Under the pieces are notes generated by a model, which worked only from the letters and a program-made list of their open reading frames with translations, ran no database searches and was not told the DNA's origin. From Candidatus Atribacteria bacterium (lineage in GTDB: Bacteria; Atribacterota; Phoenicimicrobiia; Phoenicimicrobiales; Phoenicimicrobiaceae): a stretch of DNA of 24,792 nt. Location of the stretch: positions 4,267 to 29,058 of the forward strand of contig DOTB01000033.1 of NCBI GenBank assembly GCA_003513845.1. The letters run 5' to 3'. Position numbers and translations under genes: made by a program. Of this stretch, positions 23,556 to 24,792 are shown in pieces. The stretch's first letter is position 1. The number at the start of each line of letters is the position of its first letter.

Positions 23556-24734
23556 ATGAATATAAAAAAGAAAATAACAAGTCTAAAAGATGAATTAATT
23601 GAATTAAGAAGAGATTTTCATAAGCATCCCGAGCTGGGATTTAAAGAATATAGGACTGCAGAAATTGTAGCAAATTATCTTGAAAAATGCGGATTGAAGG
23701 TAAAAAGAGGTATTGCAAGAACAGGTGTTGTTGCTCTGCTTGAGGGAAATGCTCCGGGTCCTACTTTACTTTTACGTGCCGATATGGACGCCTTACCTAT
23801 TCAAGAAGAAAATGAGGTACCGTATAAATCGGTAAATAATGGAGTAATGCACGCTTGTGGTCATGATGCTCACACAGCTATGCTCTTAGTGGCTGCGAAA
23901 ATTCTTTCTAATTATAAGGAGAAAATAAAAGGGAATATTAAATTTGTTTTTCAGCCGAATGAAGAAGTTGGTGGGGCAAAAGTAATGGTAGAAGAAGGAG
24001 TTCTTGAAAATCCTCTGGTAGATGCGGCAATGGCTCTACATTTATGGACCCCGATAGAAAGTGGGAAGATTGGAGTTACAGCTGGTCCTATAACCGCAAC
24101 TCTTGATGTCTTTAACCTTAAGATTAAAGGGAAAGGTGGGCATACAGGTTATCCGGAAAACGCAGTGGATCCAATTATTGCCGCTGCAAATATTATTCAG
24201 ACTATCCAAACTATACAGACAAGAGAAATAAGTGCGTTAAAGCCTACTATTATTATGTTTACTAAAATAAAAAGTGGAGTAAAATCTAATATTATACCTG
24301 ATACAGTTAATTTAGGAGGGACAATAAGGTATTTTTATAAAGAGGGAGTGAAGGACGAAGAGAAAATAAATAAAAGATTTGAAAGAATAGTAGAAGCTAT
24401 TTGTAGAGCTTATAGAACGAAATATAAATTAAAATTTTATAATGAGAATCAGTCAGTCATTAATAATCTGAATATGACAAAATTAGTGATAACTATAGGT
24501 GAAGAATTACTAGGCAATGGTGACAAAATTATACCGTATGTATCCACTGCCGGTGAAGATTTTTCTGAGTTTGCCAATAAGGTTCCGAGTGTCTTCTATT
24601 TTGTTGGGGCTGGCAATATAGAAAAAGAATCCCATTACCCTCATCATAATCCGCGTTTTAATATCGATGAGGATGTAATGTTAATTGGAGTTGAAATGCA
24701 TGTTCGCAGCGCATTAGAATTTTTTAATAAATAG
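23556..24734 (+). CDS. M20 family amidohydrolase (N-acyl-amino-acid deacylase-like)
   Basis: Di-metal amidohydrolase of the M20D (hippurate hydrolase/aminoacylase) type; removes an acyl group from an N-acyl amino acid. Residues: D-containing LLLRADMDALP, metal-binding C101 and H103 in HACGHDAHTA, E136/E137 in FQPNEE (the usual form is FQPAEE), H162 in LHLW, and a terminal histidine in YPHHNPRFNID (H363/H364). The lid domain starts near 180 (KIKGKGGHTGYPENAVDP). Length (392) is standard. The ribosome site GAAAGGA is about 14 nt from the ATG, rather far, so translation may be modest. As a neighbour of a DoeA-like hydrolase it could deacetylate the ring-opened product, the job DoeB does in known ectoine pathways. 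That role is inference. Confidence 0.88.
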   Translation: MNIKKKITSLKDELIELRRDFHKHPELGFKEYRTAEIVANYLEKCGLKVKRGIARTGVVALLEGNAPGPTLLLRADMDALPIQEENEVPYKSVNNGVMHACGHDAHTAMLLVAAKILSNYKEKIKGNIKFVFQPNEEVGGAKVMVEEGVLENPLVDAAMALHLWTPIESGKIGVTAGPITATLDVFNLKIKGKGGHTGYPENAVDPIIAAANIIQTIQTIQTREISALKPTIIMFTKIKSGVKSNIIPDTVNLGGTIRYFYKEGVKDEEKINKRFERIVEAICRAYRTKYKLKFYNENQSVINNLNMTKLVITIGEELLGNGDKIIPYVSTAGEDFSEFANKVPSVFYFVGAGNIEKESHYPHHNPRFNIDEDVMLIGVEMHVRSALEFFNK

Positions 24735-24784
24735 TAAATGAGTATTTTTAAGACAGAGTAAGATATATTAAAATAATAAAAATT

Positions 24785-24790
24785 AGGAGG
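24785..24790 (+). promoter_or_regulatory. Ribosome-binding site of a gene beyond the window
   Basis: AGGAGG ends two bases before the window edge, 50 nt after the M20 stop, with no terminator between. A further co-oriented gene almost certainly starts just past 24792, so the catabolic array is cut by the window. Confidence 0.75.
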
Positions 24791-24792
24791 AA

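Noticed and set aside
24194..24220. Three tandem Ile-Gln-Thr units in the M20 protein, hinting at a microsatellite
   Set aside because: The codons differ between units and the region corresponds to the ordinary helix before the SREI-type segment in this family.
1..24792. CRISPR array, tRNA genes, phage genes or complete insertion sequence
   Set aside because: No regularly spaced repeats, no tRNA-like T-loop contexts and no capsid, integrase or full transposase genes were seen on either strand.

Overview
This is an AT-rich window from an anaerobic-looking bacterium. It contains no rRNA, tRNA, CRISPR array or prophage that I can see. The gene families point to a fermentative amino-acid or organic-acid user: GctAB-type CoA-transferase, SCP-x-like thiolase with its DUF35 partner, sodium:solute symporter, TRAP transporter, glutamate dehydrogenase and M20/M24 hydrolases. 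Low G+C Firmicutes or Atribacterota would fit, but I cannot settle the lineage from the sequence alone. Most genes lie on the + strand with strong AGGAGG-type ribosome sites and short gaps.

Region 1 (1-7247) looks like a self-contained regulatory circuit. A histidine kinase and an NtrC-type sigma54 activator overlap by 11 nt. They are followed by a palindrome, a strong intrinsic terminator and a textbook -24/-12 (sigma54) promoter. That promoter leads into four tightly packed genes: CoA-transferase A and B, an SCP-x-like thiolase, and a zinc-ribbon/OB-fold DUF35 protein. The layout parallels the E. coli atoSC-atoDAEB system but uses GctAB-type subunits and a different thiolase class.

Region 2 (7566-11615) is a three-gene operon ending in a good terminator. 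It encodes a cyclase/kynurenine-formamidase-family hydrolase, a sodium:solute symporter with about 170 extra C-terminal residues that read as two winged-helix domains, and a DRE-TIM (homocitrate/isopropylmalate synthase-like) enzyme.

Region 3 (12123-14249) is the only minus-strand block. It holds an IS481-like helix-turn-helix ORF lacking the catalytic half, with its own sigma70-like promoter, then a 548-residue conserved protein of unknown function. A 23-bp piece of that second gene recurs at the very start of the window.

Region 4 (14354 to beyond 24792) is a long + strand catabolic array: IclR regulator, PanB, a TIM-barrel-like protein of unknown function, glutamate dehydrogenase, TRAP transporter (Q, M, P), an M24-fold hydrolase that has lost its metal ligands (creatinase/ectoine-hydrolase type), an Asp/Glu-racemase-superfamily protein and an M20 amidohydrolase. 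The window ends on a ribosome-binding site, so the array continues. Uptake by TRAP, ring or amide opening by the M24 protein, deacylation by M20 and deamination by glutamate dehydrogenase form a plausible route for an ectoine-like or other cyclic/acylated amino-acid substrate. That route is inference.
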